Source: Sphingomonadaceae bacterium (GTDB taxonomy: Bacteria; Pseudomonadota; Alphaproteobacteria; Sphingomonadales; Sphingomonadaceae). From it: DNA of 42,642 nucleotides. The stretch's first letter is position 1. Every line of letters begins with the position of its first letter. This document shows, piece by piece, positions 8,013 through 15,823 of this stretch. The position numbers and the translations under genes are program-made. The notes under the pieces are model-generated. The model saw only the letters and a program-made list of their open reading frames with translations. It ran no database searches and had not been told where the DNA came from. The DNA is taken from contig CANJQJ010000026.1 of NCBI GenBank assembly GCA_947476425.1, forward strand, positions 1 through 42,642, in the 5' to 3' direction.

Positions 8013-9395
8013 ATGCTTGTAGAAGGCCGTGATAAATTCCAGAAAGATCCGGTTGCTAACCTGATCGATCTCGAAAATCGTGAAGTCTCGGTTGCTGCCC
8101 TGCACGACCGTGATCTCTATGAACTCGAAATGGAGAAGATCTTCGCCAAGGGCTGGCTGATGCTTGGCCATGATTCCGAGATTCCCAACGTCGGCGATTA
8201 TGTCGTTCGACTGATGGGCGAGGATCAGGTCATCGTCGCGCGCCATAGCGACAACACCGTCCATGTCTCCCTCAACGTGTGCCCGCATCGCGCAATGCAT
8301 ATCTGCATTTCCGACTCCGGCAACGCGCGCGCGCACAAGTGCATTTATCACGGCTGGGCTTTCCGTCCCGACGGCAGCTTCATCGGAGCGCCGATCGAGA
8401 AGGAGCAGATGCACGGCACGATCAAGCCGAAGTCCGAACTCGGCCTCAAGAAGGCTCGCTGCCAGGTCTATGGTGGCCTGATCTTCGCGACGTGGGGCGG
8501 TGAAGAAGCCATGACGCTCGAAGAGTGGATGGGCGACATGAAGTTTTACTACGACATGTTGTTCAAGCGGACCGACAGGGGCCTCGAAGTGCTCGGTCCG
8601 CCGCAGCGGCTGACCATCGATGCCAACTGGAAGACAGCCGGCGAACAGTCCGCCTGCGACGGCTTCCACACGCTGACGCTCCACCAGTCGCTGCTCGATC
8701 GCGGTGCGATGGTTGGCGAAGCCGGCACGGAGCATGAAAAGGCGCCCGCAATGTACGGCGTCAATCTCTCGGCTAACGGTCACTCGCTGCGCTGCATCCC
8801 GGCCGACACGTCTTGGTCGCTGATGGCCAAGAACCCCCAGAAGGACCTGACTGACGAACAGCGTCTTGAGCTCATGCCGCCACCCGGCATCACCAAGGAG
8901 CTGCTTCCGCAGGTGAAGAAGAACCTGACGCCGGAACAGCTGCACGTCTTTGCCAAGGCTCCGCCGGTGGTTGGCGGCATGTTCCCCAACGTGAACATGC
9001 TCTTCATTTTCTCGCCGTTTCCTGATGGCACGCTCGGCTCGGCGCTGGTGCTCCACACGATCAACCCGAAGGGCCCAGACCACTTCGAGTGGGTCACCTT
9101 CTTCTTCGGCGAGAAGGATGCAAGTCCAGAATATAAGGACATGATGCGTCAGGCAGCTGCCCAGGGCACGGGCACTTCGGGCGTCATCGAGCAAGACGAC
9201 AGCGACACCTGGCCGCACATGTCGGAATCCTCACGCGGCGTGATCGGTCGCACCGAGACCCTGAAATATCAGGCGATCCTCGGCGAGAACCGCCCGGCGG
9301 ACTGGCCCAACAAGGCCAAGGTCTATGCCGGCTTCTCGAAGGATGACTGCCAGTGGGAATGGTGGGTCCAGTATCACAAGATGATGACCGCCTGA
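8013..9395 (+). CDS. Rieske non-heme iron dioxygenase, alpha (catalytic) subunit
   Basis: A 460-residue ring-hydroxylating oxygenase large subunit. The Rieske [2Fe-2S] motif is complete: Cys90, His92, 17 residues, Cys110, His113. The bridging and mononuclear iron residues are present as Asp216, His219 and His224 in CDGFHTLTLH, with a later acidic ligand in EQDDSDTW (Asp395 or Asp396). AAGGAG sits seven bases before ATG 8013. Such enzymes form cis-diols or hydroxylate aromatic rings using electrons from a ferredoxin; neither ferredoxin nor reductase is encoded nearby. The beta subunit gene follows after 32 bp. The ring specificity cannot be inferred. Confidence 0.95.
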   Translation: MLVEGRDKFQKDPVANLIDLENREVSVAALHDRDLYELEMEKIFAKGWLMLGHDSEIPNVGDYVVRLMGEDQVIVARHSDNTVHVSLNVCPHRAMHICISDSGNARAHKCIYHGWAFRPDGSFIGAPIEKEQMHGTIKPKSELGLKKARCQVYGGLIFATWGGEEAMTLEEWMGDMKFYYDMLFKRTDRGLEVLGPPQRLTIDANWKTAGEQSACDGFHTLTLHQSLLDRGAMVGEAGTEHEKAPAMYGVNLSANGHSLRCIPADTSWSLMAKNPQKDLTDEQRLELMPPPGITKELLPQVKKNLTPEQLHVFAKAPPVVGGMFPNVNMLFIFSPFPDGTLGSALVLHTINPKGPDHFEWVTFFFGEKDASPEYKDMMRQAAAQGTGTSGVIEQDDSDTWPHMSESSRGVIGRTETLKYQAILGENRPADWPNKAKVYAGFSKDDCQWEWWVQYHKMMTA

Positions 9396-9427
9396 GCCCA
9401 ACCCATAGCTTGAAAGGAATAGGACAA

Positions 9428-9988
9428 ATGTCGATTACCAAGCCTACGCCCTCCAGGGCTGGCCCGAATGCGGTCGAGGTCATGTATGGCTCGCCCGTCT
9501 ACAGTCAGGTCATGCAATTCCTGAACAAGGAGGCCCGCCTGCTCGACCATCGCGAACTGCGCGCCTGGTCGTCCATGCTGGCGACCGACCTCGTTTATAC
9601 TGCGCCGGTTCGCTCGACCCGTCGTGTCGAAGGATTCCACGAGGAATTCGGCTCGATCGGACATTTCGACGATGACTATAATTCGATCATGTCGCGCATC
9701 GATCGTCTCGTCGGAACCGCGAGCGCCTGGTCGGAAGATCCGCCTTCGCGCACCCGTCGCTTCGTCACCAACGTCACCGTCCATGAGACCGAGACGCCTG
9801 ACGAATACGCGATCTCGTCCTACCTGCTGCTGACGCGCAACCGCGCCGATGCAAAGGACTACAAGCAGCTCAGTGCCGAGCGTCTTGATCGCCTCCGCTG
9901 GACTGGTGGCCGCTTTCTCTTGTTCCGCCGGGAAATCCTGGTCGATCAGGTCGTGCTTGGAATGCCCAATCTTGCGGTCTTCCTATGA
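9428..9988 (+). CDS. Rieske dioxygenase beta (small) subunit
   Basis: A 186-residue NTF2-like protein matching the beta subunits of ring-hydroxylating dioxygenases: FLNKEARLLDHRELRAW near the N-terminus, a central RTRRFVTNV segment, and the C-terminal RREILVDQ strand. Beta subunits have a structural role in the alpha3beta3 hexamer and sometimes tune specificity. GAAAGGAATAGG precedes the ATG. It is the last gene of the run, since a strong intrinsic terminator begins 27 bp after the stop. Length is normal for the family. Confidence 0.93.
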   Translation: MSITKPTPSRAGPNAVEVMYGSPVYSQVMQFLNKEARLLDHRELRAWSSMLATDLVYTAPVRSTRRVEGFHEEFGSIGHFDDDYNSIMSRIDRLVGTASAWSEDPPSRTRRFVTNVTVHETETPDEYAISSYLLLTRNRADAKDYKQLSAERLDRLRWTGGRFLLFRREILVDQVVLGMPNLAVFL

Positions 9989-10015
9989 TCGCGTTGCGAT
10001 GAAGCAATCGACAGG

Positions 10016-10042
10016 AAAGGGGAGCTTCGGCTCCCCTTTTTT
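10016..10042 (+). terminator. Rho-independent terminator of the five-gene catabolic operon
   Basis: A ten-base-pair perfect stem (AAAGGGGAGC with GCTCCCCTTT) is closed by the very stable tetraloop TTCG and runs into TTTTTT. This is one of the cleanest terminators in the window and separates the dioxygenase operon from the P450 gene. Confidence 0.93.
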
Positions 10043-10093
10043 GTTACCGCGTATTTCCGTTGTTCCGAGGTTGATCCCAAACGCATCCGCGCC

Positions 10094-10112
10094 GATATTG
10101 AAAGGCAATATC
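10094..10112 (+). promoter_or_regulatory. Inverted repeat ahead of the P450 gene
   Basis: GATATTG and CAATATC form a perfect seven-base inverted repeat around AAAGG, ending five bases before the GGAGG of the P450 ribosome binding site (10118-10122). It could be an operator for a regulator encoded elsewhere or a small RNA hairpin limiting translation. Perfect symmetry in an otherwise GC-rich leader is the only evidence. Confidence 0.4.
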
Positions 10113-10130
10113 TATCCGGAGGATGCGGCG

Positions 10131-11396
10131 ATGTTTGGTAACCAGACCCTTGAGCGACCGTCTTACGTGCCCGACCATCTCGTCTACGACTATCCCAACA
10201 AGCTTGGCCTGACTGCAAACGAGAATCCTTTCGATGGCATGATCCAGGCCATCCACGCGGAGCGTCCGCCGATATTCTACTCGATGGACGCCTATCCCGG
10301 CGGCAGTCCCGCCTGGGTCGTTCGTCGCGCTGAAGATCTGCGCACGATCTATTTTGATACGGTCAATTTCTCGAACAAGGACTTTGCCCCGTTTGCAAAG
10401 CTGATCGGCGAGAACTGGAGCGAGGTACCCGCCGAGGTCGATCCACCGATGCATGCGCTTTTCCGCAGTTGGATCAATCCTGTCTTCACGCCCAATGCGA
10501 TGGCGGTGCTCGACACCAAGATCCGCACCTATGCGCGGGAATATATCGATGCATTCAAGGCGCGCGGCCAATGCGAGTTCATGAGCGAGTTCGCCTTTGA
10601 ATTTCCGATCAAGGTCATTCTCGAACTTATGGGGCTGCCGCTCGATATGGCGCCTACATTCATGGCCTGGGAGATGGATCTTCTCCACAACAATGATCTG
10701 GGGGCGATCGCGGCGGCGAGCCGCAAGGTTGTCGACTATCTTCGTGGCGAGATCGAGGATCGCAAGCGCAACCCGGGTGACGATCTTTTCAGCTTTGGCG
10801 TGAAGAGCCAAATTCAAGGACGTCCGCTAACCGATGATGAGTTGCTCGGGTTCGCTTTCAATCTCTTCATCGGCGGGCTCGATACCGTTTCCACGAACAT
10901 GGCCTGGCAATTCCACCACCTTGCGACGCATCCCGAGGACCAGCGTTTGCTGCGCAGCAATCCAGAGCGGATCAATGATGCTGTCGAGGAATATATGCGT
11001 GCTTATGCGGCCGTGACCACCTTCCGCACCGCCGTGAACCCAATTGAGATTAATGGCGTCACTTTCCAGCCGGGTGACAAGATTGCCATGTGCACGAGCC
11101 TCGCCGCACGCGATCCGGAGGAATATGATCGGCCGAACGAGGTCATCATCGGCCGCAAGGTGCGATATCTGAGCTTCGGCTATGGTCCGCATCTCTGCCT
11201 GGGCATGCATCTTGCCCGACGCGAGATGCGTATTGCGATGGTCGAGTTCCTTTCGCGTGTTCCGGAGTTCCGGATCGCCGACGATGCAGCGATGGAATAT
11301 CACCTCGGACCGATTCTCCAGCCGGTAAGGCTGCCATTGGCGTGGGAGGAAGCAATCGGGAATCGGCGTCGGTTACTGGCAGAATCCGGATCCTGA
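10131..11396 (+). CDS. Cytochrome P450 (bacterial class I type)
   Basis: A 421-residue soluble P450. The I-helix oxygen-activation segment is FIGGLDTVST, the K-helix ExxR motif is EYMR, and the heme loop is FGYGPHLCLGMHLARRE with the cysteine thiolate ligand. There is no membrane anchor. GGAGG lies eight bases before ATG 10131. It follows the terminator of the dioxygenase operon, so it is transcribed separately, perhaps from the 88-bp leader. It needs a ferredoxin and reductase that are not encoded nearby. The last 15 residues after LPLAWE seem to read into foreign sequence, which may mark a recombination joint. Confidence 0.94.
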   Translation: MFGNQTLERPSYVPDHLVYDYPNKLGLTANENPFDGMIQAIHAERPPIFYSMDAYPGGSPAWVVRRAEDLRTIYFDTVNFSNKDFAPFAKLIGENWSEVPAEVDPPMHALFRSWINPVFTPNAMAVLDTKIRTYAREYIDAFKARGQCEFMSEFAFEFPIKVILELMGLPLDMAPTFMAWEMDLLHNNDLGAIAAASRKVVDYLRGEIEDRKRNPGDDLFSFGVKSQIQGRPLTDDELLGFAFNLFIGGLDTVSTNMAWQFHHLATHPEDQRLLRSNPERINDAVEEYMRAYAAVTTFRTAVNPIEINGVTFQPGDKIAMCTSLAARDPEEYDRPNEVIIGRKVRYLSFGYGPHLCLGMHLARREMRIAMVEFLSRVPEFRIADDAAMEYHLGPILQPVRLPLAWEEAIGNRRRLLAESGS

Positions 11397-11409
11397 CACG
11401 ATTATTGGG

Positions 11410-11949
11410 GTGAACTTCTCGATCTTTGCCCAAACGCATGGCTATTATGATTTTACGTCGGACCTCGCGAGCTTCGAGCGGCCGACAGCGATGGCCAATC
11501 TCGGCGTCGCGGCGAGCCATCGGTTCGGTCCCTGGGAACTGTCCATGGCCGCCGAGGCGACGCATCTTCGCATGGCTTCGGCAGACGACGCGATCCGCCT
11601 CACACCGGCGACGCTGGCGTCCGCATCGGTGACCGGTCGCCGCTCCGGAGTGCTGTTTTCGTCGGCGGATCGCCATGACAGCCTCGCGCTTTCGCTGACT
11701 CTGCCACCGCGCGCGATCGCGGGATCGTTCGACCTGAACTATATGACGCGAACGCCTGACGGACTTGGCCAGCAGGTTGCGCACCAGAACATATCGCTGG
11801 GACGTCTCACCCGTGAGCCGGTCCGGCTGGAAAGCGCCTACCAGCTGGTCTCCGGATCACGGCTCTCCTTCTCGCTTGCCGGCGGCGTCGGGCTGGGAAG
11901 CGGCGCGGAGCAGCAGCTGATGGGAAGCTTCGGCTGGCGTTTCCAGTAA
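11410..11949 (+). pseudogene. 3' remnant of an outer-membrane beta-barrel or autotransporter gene
   Basis: The open frame has no good start: a GTG at 11410 lacks a ribosome binding site, and the frame runs back in phase to 11329 inside the P450 gene. The encoded sequence looks like the end of an outer-membrane barrel: alternating polar and hydrophobic strands (LSMAAEATHLRMA, RLSFSLAGGVGLG) and a final FGWRFQ resembling a beta-signal with terminal aromatic residues. I suspect the tail of a serine-peptidase-type autotransporter, but no catalytic domain is present to confirm it. It is probably a leftover created when the catabolic module was inserted, and not expressed. Confidence 0.55.
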
Positions 11950-11962
11950 ACGCCGGGTTCGC

Positions 11963-12274
11963 TCAAACCTCCAATCGCACGACGACTTCGCCGCCCGCTT
12001 CGATATTCTCCCGTCGCCGCACTTCGGCCTTCAGCGGGAGCAGAAAGCCGCCGCTTTCCTTGTGTGGAAACAGCGAGGTTTCCCAGCGCGTGTCGCCGAT
12101 CGTTGCGTTGACTTTTATCGATCCGAAACCTCCGGTGCGGCCCATCGCCGCAAAACGGATTTCGGCCGCGACCTGGCCTTCGACGGTCAGGAAAAACCAG
12201 CCTCCGCCCGAGGGCTTGGCCGGCCGCCAACGCCACACCGTGCTGGCCACCTCGAAAACCTCATCTTCCGTCAT
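11963..12274 (-). CDS. DUF1905 domain protein
   Basis: A 103-residue protein with the small beta-barrel pattern of DUF1905: VWRWRPAKPSGGGWFFL, then FGSIKVNATIGDTRWETSLFP, and a C-terminal VVVRLEV strand. Function of the family is not established; members are often fused to YdeI/OmpD-associated segments. ATG 12274 was chosen as the first residue before the conserved region; the frame stays open for 28 further residues. It is convergent with the barrel remnant and divergent from the pirin gene, with 95 bp between the two starts to hold both promoters. Confidence 0.78.
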   Translation of the reverse strand: MTEDEVFEVASTVWRWRPAKPSGGGWFFLTVEGQVAAEIRFAAMGRTGGFGSIKVNATIGDTRWETSLFPHKESGGFLLPLKAEVRRRENIEAGGEVVVRLEV

Positions 12275-12369
12275 GCTTCCAATGTCCGTTTGCGCCGATC
12301 GATTGCCACCAACTTGGAATGAACCCTGCGAGACCCTAGATATTGGGGCAGCATCCAAGGATATCGGAC

Positions 12370-13062
12370 ATGATTGAAAAACGCCCCTTCGCCAAGCTTG
12401 GTCATGCCGATCACGGCTGGCTCGACGCCCATCATCATTTCAGCTTTGCCGAATATCGCGATCCTGCACGCATGAGCTGGGGCAACCTGCGCGTCTGGAA
12501 CGACGACCAGATCGCCGCCGGCAGTGGCTTTCCAGCGCATCCGCATCGCGACATGGAGATCGTCACCTATGTCCGCCAGGGTGCAATCACCCATCGCGAC
12601 AGCCTCGGGAACGAAGGGCGGACCGAAGCGGGCGACGTCCAGGTGATGAGTGCGGGAAGCGGAATTACCCATAGCGAATATAATTTGGAAGGCGTCGAGA
12701 CCCGTCTCTTCCAGATCTGGATCCTGCCTGACGCGGCGGGGGGTGCGCCCGACTGGGGGGCAAGGCCCTTTCCCAAGGCCGATCGCTCCGGTCGTTTCGT
12801 CACGCTTGCCAGCGGCTTCGAAGATGATGGCGATGCACTCCGGATCCGCGCGCATGCCCGTGTGCTTGGGGCGACGCTGCGCAAGGGAGAGAGTTTGAGC
12901 TATGATCTTGGCGAGGGACGGCACGCCTATCTCGTTCCATCGGAAGGTGCGATCGATGGCGTCCGGCTTGATGCCCGTGACGGCGCCGCGATTCGCGACA
13001 TGCCGTCGATCCAGATTCAGGCGATCGAGGATAGCGAACTGGTGCTGGTCGACGCGGCTTGA
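12370..13062 (+). CDS. Pirin family protein (YhhW-like cupin)
   Basis: A 230-residue bicupin of the pirin family. Metal-binding residues are in place: His57 and His59 in AHPHRD, His101 and Glu103 in THSEYN, the same positions as in Escherichia coli YhhW, which has quercetin 2,3-dioxygenase activity in vitro. The N-terminal cupin (about 20-130) is well conserved and the C-terminal cupin is more divergent. AAGGA lies nine to ten bases before ATG 12370. Physiological substrate is not known. The gene stands alone, followed by an intergenic repeat. Confidence 0.92.
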   Translation: MIEKRPFAKLGHADHGWLDAHHHFSFAEYRDPARMSWGNLRVWNDDQIAAGSGFPAHPHRDMEIVTYVRQGAITHRDSLGNEGRTEAGDVQVMSAGSGITHSEYNLEGVETRLFQIWILPDAAGGAPDWGARPFPKADRSGRFVTLASGFEDDGDALRIRAHARVLGATLRKGESLSYDLGEGRHAYLVPSEGAIDGVRLDARDGAAIRDMPSIQIQAIEDSELVLVDAA

Positions 13063-13077
13063 AGCGAATTTGGTCGT

Positions 13078-13177
13078 GATCCCTTCGAAAACGGGGATCC
13101 AGCTTCTTCTTTGGCGGCCGGCGGTCTAAGGCAGCGGGATTGACCTTAGGTCGCCTTCGGCTTCCGCCTGCGCGGAA
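13078..13177 (+). repeat. Intergenic palindromic repeat (sphingomonad type)
   Basis: Two small hairpins bound the element: GATCCC (13078-13083) with GGGATC (13094-13099), and TTCCGC (13162-13167) with GCGGAA (13172-13177). Elements of the form CGGGGATCC ... CGCGGAAATGACG are familiar as dispersed repeats in alphaproteobacterial genomes. It ends exactly before the ATG at 13178. Confidence 0.55.
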
Positions 13178-13192
13178 ATGACGGGAAAAAAG

Positions 13193-13891
13193 ATGCTAGC
13201 TGACCATATACTCTTCATCGACGCCGAGGCGATGGTGATCGACAAGCCCGCCGGGCTCCCCGTCGATGCTCCCCGCGATGGATCGATGAGTCTTGAAAAC
13301 CACCTCCAGGGCCTGACGTTCGGGTTCCAGCGCTGGCCAGCCGCGGTTCATCGCCTTGATCGCGACACTTCGGGATGCCTCTTGCTTGCCCGAACGCCCA
13401 AGGCACACAAGCGCTATGGGCAGGCTTTCGAGGCAGGAACGGTCACCAAGGCCTATCTCGCGGTGGTCGAAGGATTGCCCGAGGGCGATGAGGGCATGAT
13501 CGACCTGCCGCTCTCCAAGCATTCGACACGCGAGGAGGGCTGGCGGATGGTCGGCGATCCCAAGAAGGGCAAGTCGGCACGCACGCATTGGCGCGTGCTG
13601 GAACGCAAGGCGGGGCGGGCATTTGTCCTGTTCGAGCCCGAGACCGGCCGGACCCACCAGATCCGCGTCCATGCCGCCGAAGGTCTTGGCGCGCCGATCG
13701 CCGGTGATCCCGTTTATGGGAGCAAGGACGGTCCCATGCTGCTCCACGCCTGGCGACTGACCGTGCCACGCGAAGGCAAGGCCCCGATCGTGGCTGAAGC
13801 GCCCTTGCCCGACACCTTCGCCGCTGCGGGATTTGCGATCCCCGCCGAGCTTTCCGGTGCAAAGCCGGATGCGGTCGATGCCGTCGCCTGA
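13193..13891 (+). CDS. RluA-family pseudouridine synthase
   Basis: A 232-residue pseudouridine synthase catalytic domain without an S4 domain. The active-site motif HRLDRDTSG has the catalytic Asp at 56; the GRTHQIRVH motif and YLAVVEG segment also match the RluA/RluC group. It isomerises uridines in rRNA or tRNA; the exact position is not predictable, though short single-domain members often resemble RluA or TruC. ATG 13193 is preferred because the upstream ATG at 13178 is part of an intergenic repeat. The next gene, arfB, starts inside its last codons, so the two are coupled. Confidence 0.9.
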   Translation: MLADHILFIDAEAMVIDKPAGLPVDAPRDGSMSLENHLQGLTFGFQRWPAAVHRLDRDTSGCLLLARTPKAHKRYGQAFEAGTVTKAYLAVVEGLPEGDEGMIDLPLSKHSTREEGWRMVGDPKKGKSARTHWRVLERKAGRAFVLFEPETGRTHQIRVHAAEGLGAPIAGDPVYGSKDGPMLLHAWRLTVPREGKAPIVAEAPLPDTFAAAGFAIPAELSGAKPDAVDAVA

Positions 13892-14291
13892 CGTTCGCCC
13901 GCTGCCGGAGGATGCGCTCGAGGAGAAGTTTCTCGCCGCAACCGGCCCCGGCGGCCAGAACGTCAACAAGGTCGCAACCGCGGTGCAGTTGCGCATCGAC
14001 GTCTTTGCGTTGCGGCTTCCGCCTGCGGTCTATGCGCGTCTCAAGACACTCGCGGGCAGCCGGTGGAACGCCGATGGCTCGATCCTGATCAGTGCGCGCC
14101 AATATCGCACGCAGGAGGCGAACCGGGCCGACGCCCGTGAGCGCGCCGCAGAGTTGGTAGCGGCAGCCTATGTTGCGCCACGGCACCGGATCAAGACGAA
14201 GCCAAGCAAGGCTGCCAAGGCGCGTCGCGTCGAGAGCAAGGCGGCGCGAGGAACGATAAAACGCGGACGTGGAAAGGTGGCGCTCGACTGA
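13878..14291 (+). CDS. arfB: Alternative ribosome-rescue factor B (peptidyl-tRNA hydrolase)
   Basis: A 137-residue release-factor-like protein. GPGGQNVNK places the peptidyl-tRNA-hydrolysing GGQ motif at residues 25-27, and there are no stop-codon-recognition domains. The last 40 residues are strongly basic (KTKPSKAAKARRVESKAAR), the tail that enters the empty mRNA channel of stalled ribosomes in ArfB/YaeJ and mitochondrial ICT1. Size matches the family. ATG 13878 overlaps the pseudouridine synthase gene by 14 bp, and the stop overlaps the next start by one base, so the three genes form a tight unit. Confidence 0.93.
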   Translation: MPSPDVRPLPEDALEEKFLAATGPGGQNVNKVATAVQLRIDVFALRLPPAVYARLKTLAGSRWNADGSILISARQYRTQEANRADARERAAELVAAAYVAPRHRIKTKPSKAAKARRVESKAARGTIKRGRGKVALD

Positions 14292-14776
14292 TGTTCGATT
14301 TCGCGGTCTCGCCGGGACAACGCTATGATGATCTTGCGAAGGCGCTCGCGGCCATGCTTGCCGGCGAGCGCGATGCCATCGCCAACATGGCCAATGCCGC
14401 GGCGCTTATCTGGCAATATATTCCGGATCTTAACTGGGCAGGCTTCTATCGCGTGGCGGGAAGCGAACTTGTCCTTGGACCCTTCCAGGGCAAGCCCGCA
14501 TGCATCCGCATCGCTTTCGGCCGAGGCGTCTGCGGCACTGCCGCTTCGACCGGCGCGGTGCAGTGCGTGGCTGATGTCCATGCCTTTCCGGGACATATTG
14601 CCTGTGACTCGGCTTCCGCGTCGGAACTGGTGGTTCCCGTGATTTGGAATGGGCATGTCGTCGCTGTGCTCGACCTCGACAGCCCGCTGCCCGGCCGATT
14701 TTCGCAAGAGGATGCCGAGGGTTGCGGGCGACTTGTCGAGATCCTCGCGGACGGTTCGAATTGGGACAAGCATTAA
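14291..14776 (+). CDS. msrC: Free methionine-(R)-sulfoxide reductase (GAF domain)
   Basis: A 161-residue GAF-domain enzyme that reduces free L-methionine-(R)-sulfoxide with thioredoxin. The three functional cysteines are at 71, 81 and 105, and their spacing of 10 and 24 equals that of the characterised E. coli enzyme (84, 94, 118). Other conserved segments are NWAGFYR and LDLDSP near the C-terminus. The start codon shares one base with the arfB stop (TGATG), so translation is coupled. The role is oxidative-damage repair of the methionine pool. Confidence 0.92.
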   Translation: MFDFAVSPGQRYDDLAKALAAMLAGERDAIANMANAAALIWQYIPDLNWAGFYRVAGSELVLGPFQGKPACIRIAFGRGVCGTAASTGAVQCVADVHAFPGHIACDSASASELVVPVIWNGHVVAVLDLDSPLPGRFSQEDAEGCGRLVEILADGSNWDKH

Positions 14777-14857
14777 CCTTCGGCATCGGTGGAGTGAGGC
14801 GAACATAAATGTTAGCGTGGCGTTAAGCATTGCCATGGTTGCCGGGAGTTTTCGAAG

Positions 14858-15823
14858 ATGCTGAAGTCAACGATTGCAGGCTTTTTGGCTGCGCTTGTGA
14901 TCCACGCTGCGCCTGCAATGGCGGATGGTGTAATGGCCGGCGGGCAGGGGCACTCGATGCCCGCCCCGGGCGGCTGGCACGGCGGCGGCACCGGCACCGG
15001 CACTGGCACCGGTGGTGGAAACTGGCATGGCGGCGGCGGCAATTGGCACGGCGGAAACTGGCACGGCGGTGGCAATTGGCAGGGCGGCGGTCACGGTAAT
15101 TGGAATGGCAATCGGTTCGGCGGCTGGCGCGGTACGTGGTTCGGCTGGAATGGCGGCTGGAACGACGGTTGGAATGGAGGCGGCAATGGCGGCTGGGGCC
15201 CTTATTATGGGCAGGCGGATCGCCGAATCATTCTCCCCGCATTCTGGCTCGATCCTTATTTCATGGTCGGAAACTGGGACAGCTTCGGTCTTGCACCACC
15301 GCCATTCGGAACGCGGTGGATCCGCTATTATGACGATGCAGTCCTGATCGATCGCTACGGGGTCGTCTATGATCGGGTCGAGGACGTCGATTGGGATCGT
15401 TATGGCGGGCCGCCGGGCCCCGATCAGGTTGGACCCGGTCCGCAAGGCCCGCATGGTCCCGGTCCGGAAGGGGCGTATGGGCATGGTCCGGAAGGCAGGA
15501 TGTCGCCTCCGCACGGCATGCCGTATCTTCCCTATCAGGATGAAGTCATCACCATGGAAGCCCGCCCGGGCTGGGGTGGGCCCGGCTGGGGCGGCATGGC
15601 CTATGGCGGCGGTTATGGCGGAGGAGTGATGGTCGTGCCGTCGGGTACGGTCACTACCATAGTCATCCAGTCGCAGCCGGTAGTGACCACGACCACCGAG
15701 ACCTATTATGAAAACGTGCCACGCTATGAAAGCGCGCCACGCGCCTATGCGGCGCCGAAGGCTCGTCATCGGCCGAAGCACCGGGTGGCGCCGAAGCCAC
15801 GGCCCAGGTGCCAGTGTCGCTGA
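14858..15823 (+). CDS. Exported Gly/Trp-rich protein with RcnB-like C-terminal domain
   Basis: A 321-residue protein with a signal peptide (hydrophobic LKSTIAGFLAALVIHAAPAMA, cleavage after AMA). Residues about 28-118 are low complexity: a (TG)n run and imperfect GNWHGG repeats. A folded RcnB-like segment follows at about 120-180 (RIILPAFWLDPYFMV to YDRVEDVDWDRY), then Pro/Gly linkers and a basic, Pro-rich tail. RcnB in E. coli is a periplasmic protein linked to nickel and cobalt balance, but most family members are uncharacterised. GGGAG lies ten bases before the ATG. Its stop abuts the stop of the convergent gene with no gap. Confidence 0.82.
   Translation: MLKSTIAGFLAALVIHAAPAMADGVMAGGQGHSMPAPGGWHGGGTGTGTGTGGGNWHGGGGNWHGGNWHGGGNWQGGGHGNWNGNRFGGWRGTWFGWNGGWNDGWNGGGNGGWGPYYGQADRRIILPAFWLDPYFMVGNWDSFGLAPPPFGTRWIRYYDDAVLIDRYGVVYDRVEDVDWDRYGGPPGPDQVGPGPQGPHGPGPEGAYGHGPEGRMSPPHGMPYLPYQDEVITMEARPGWGGPGWGGMAYGGGYGGGVMVVPSGTVTTIVIQSQPVVTTTTETYYENVPRYESAPRAYAAPKARHRPKHRVAPKPRPRCQCR

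Noticed and set aside
7041-9218. A very long open frame on the minus strand opposite the second flavoprotein and the Rieske alpha gene
   Set aside because: It lies antisense to two genes with intact diagnostic motifs. Its Arg/His/Asp-rich translation is the usual mirror image of GC-rich codon bias and matches no family.
14987-15130. Tandem repeats as a possible CRISPR-like array
   Set aside because: The units are short, coding (Gly/Trp/His codons) and have no unique spacers. No CRISPR array was seen anywhere in the window.
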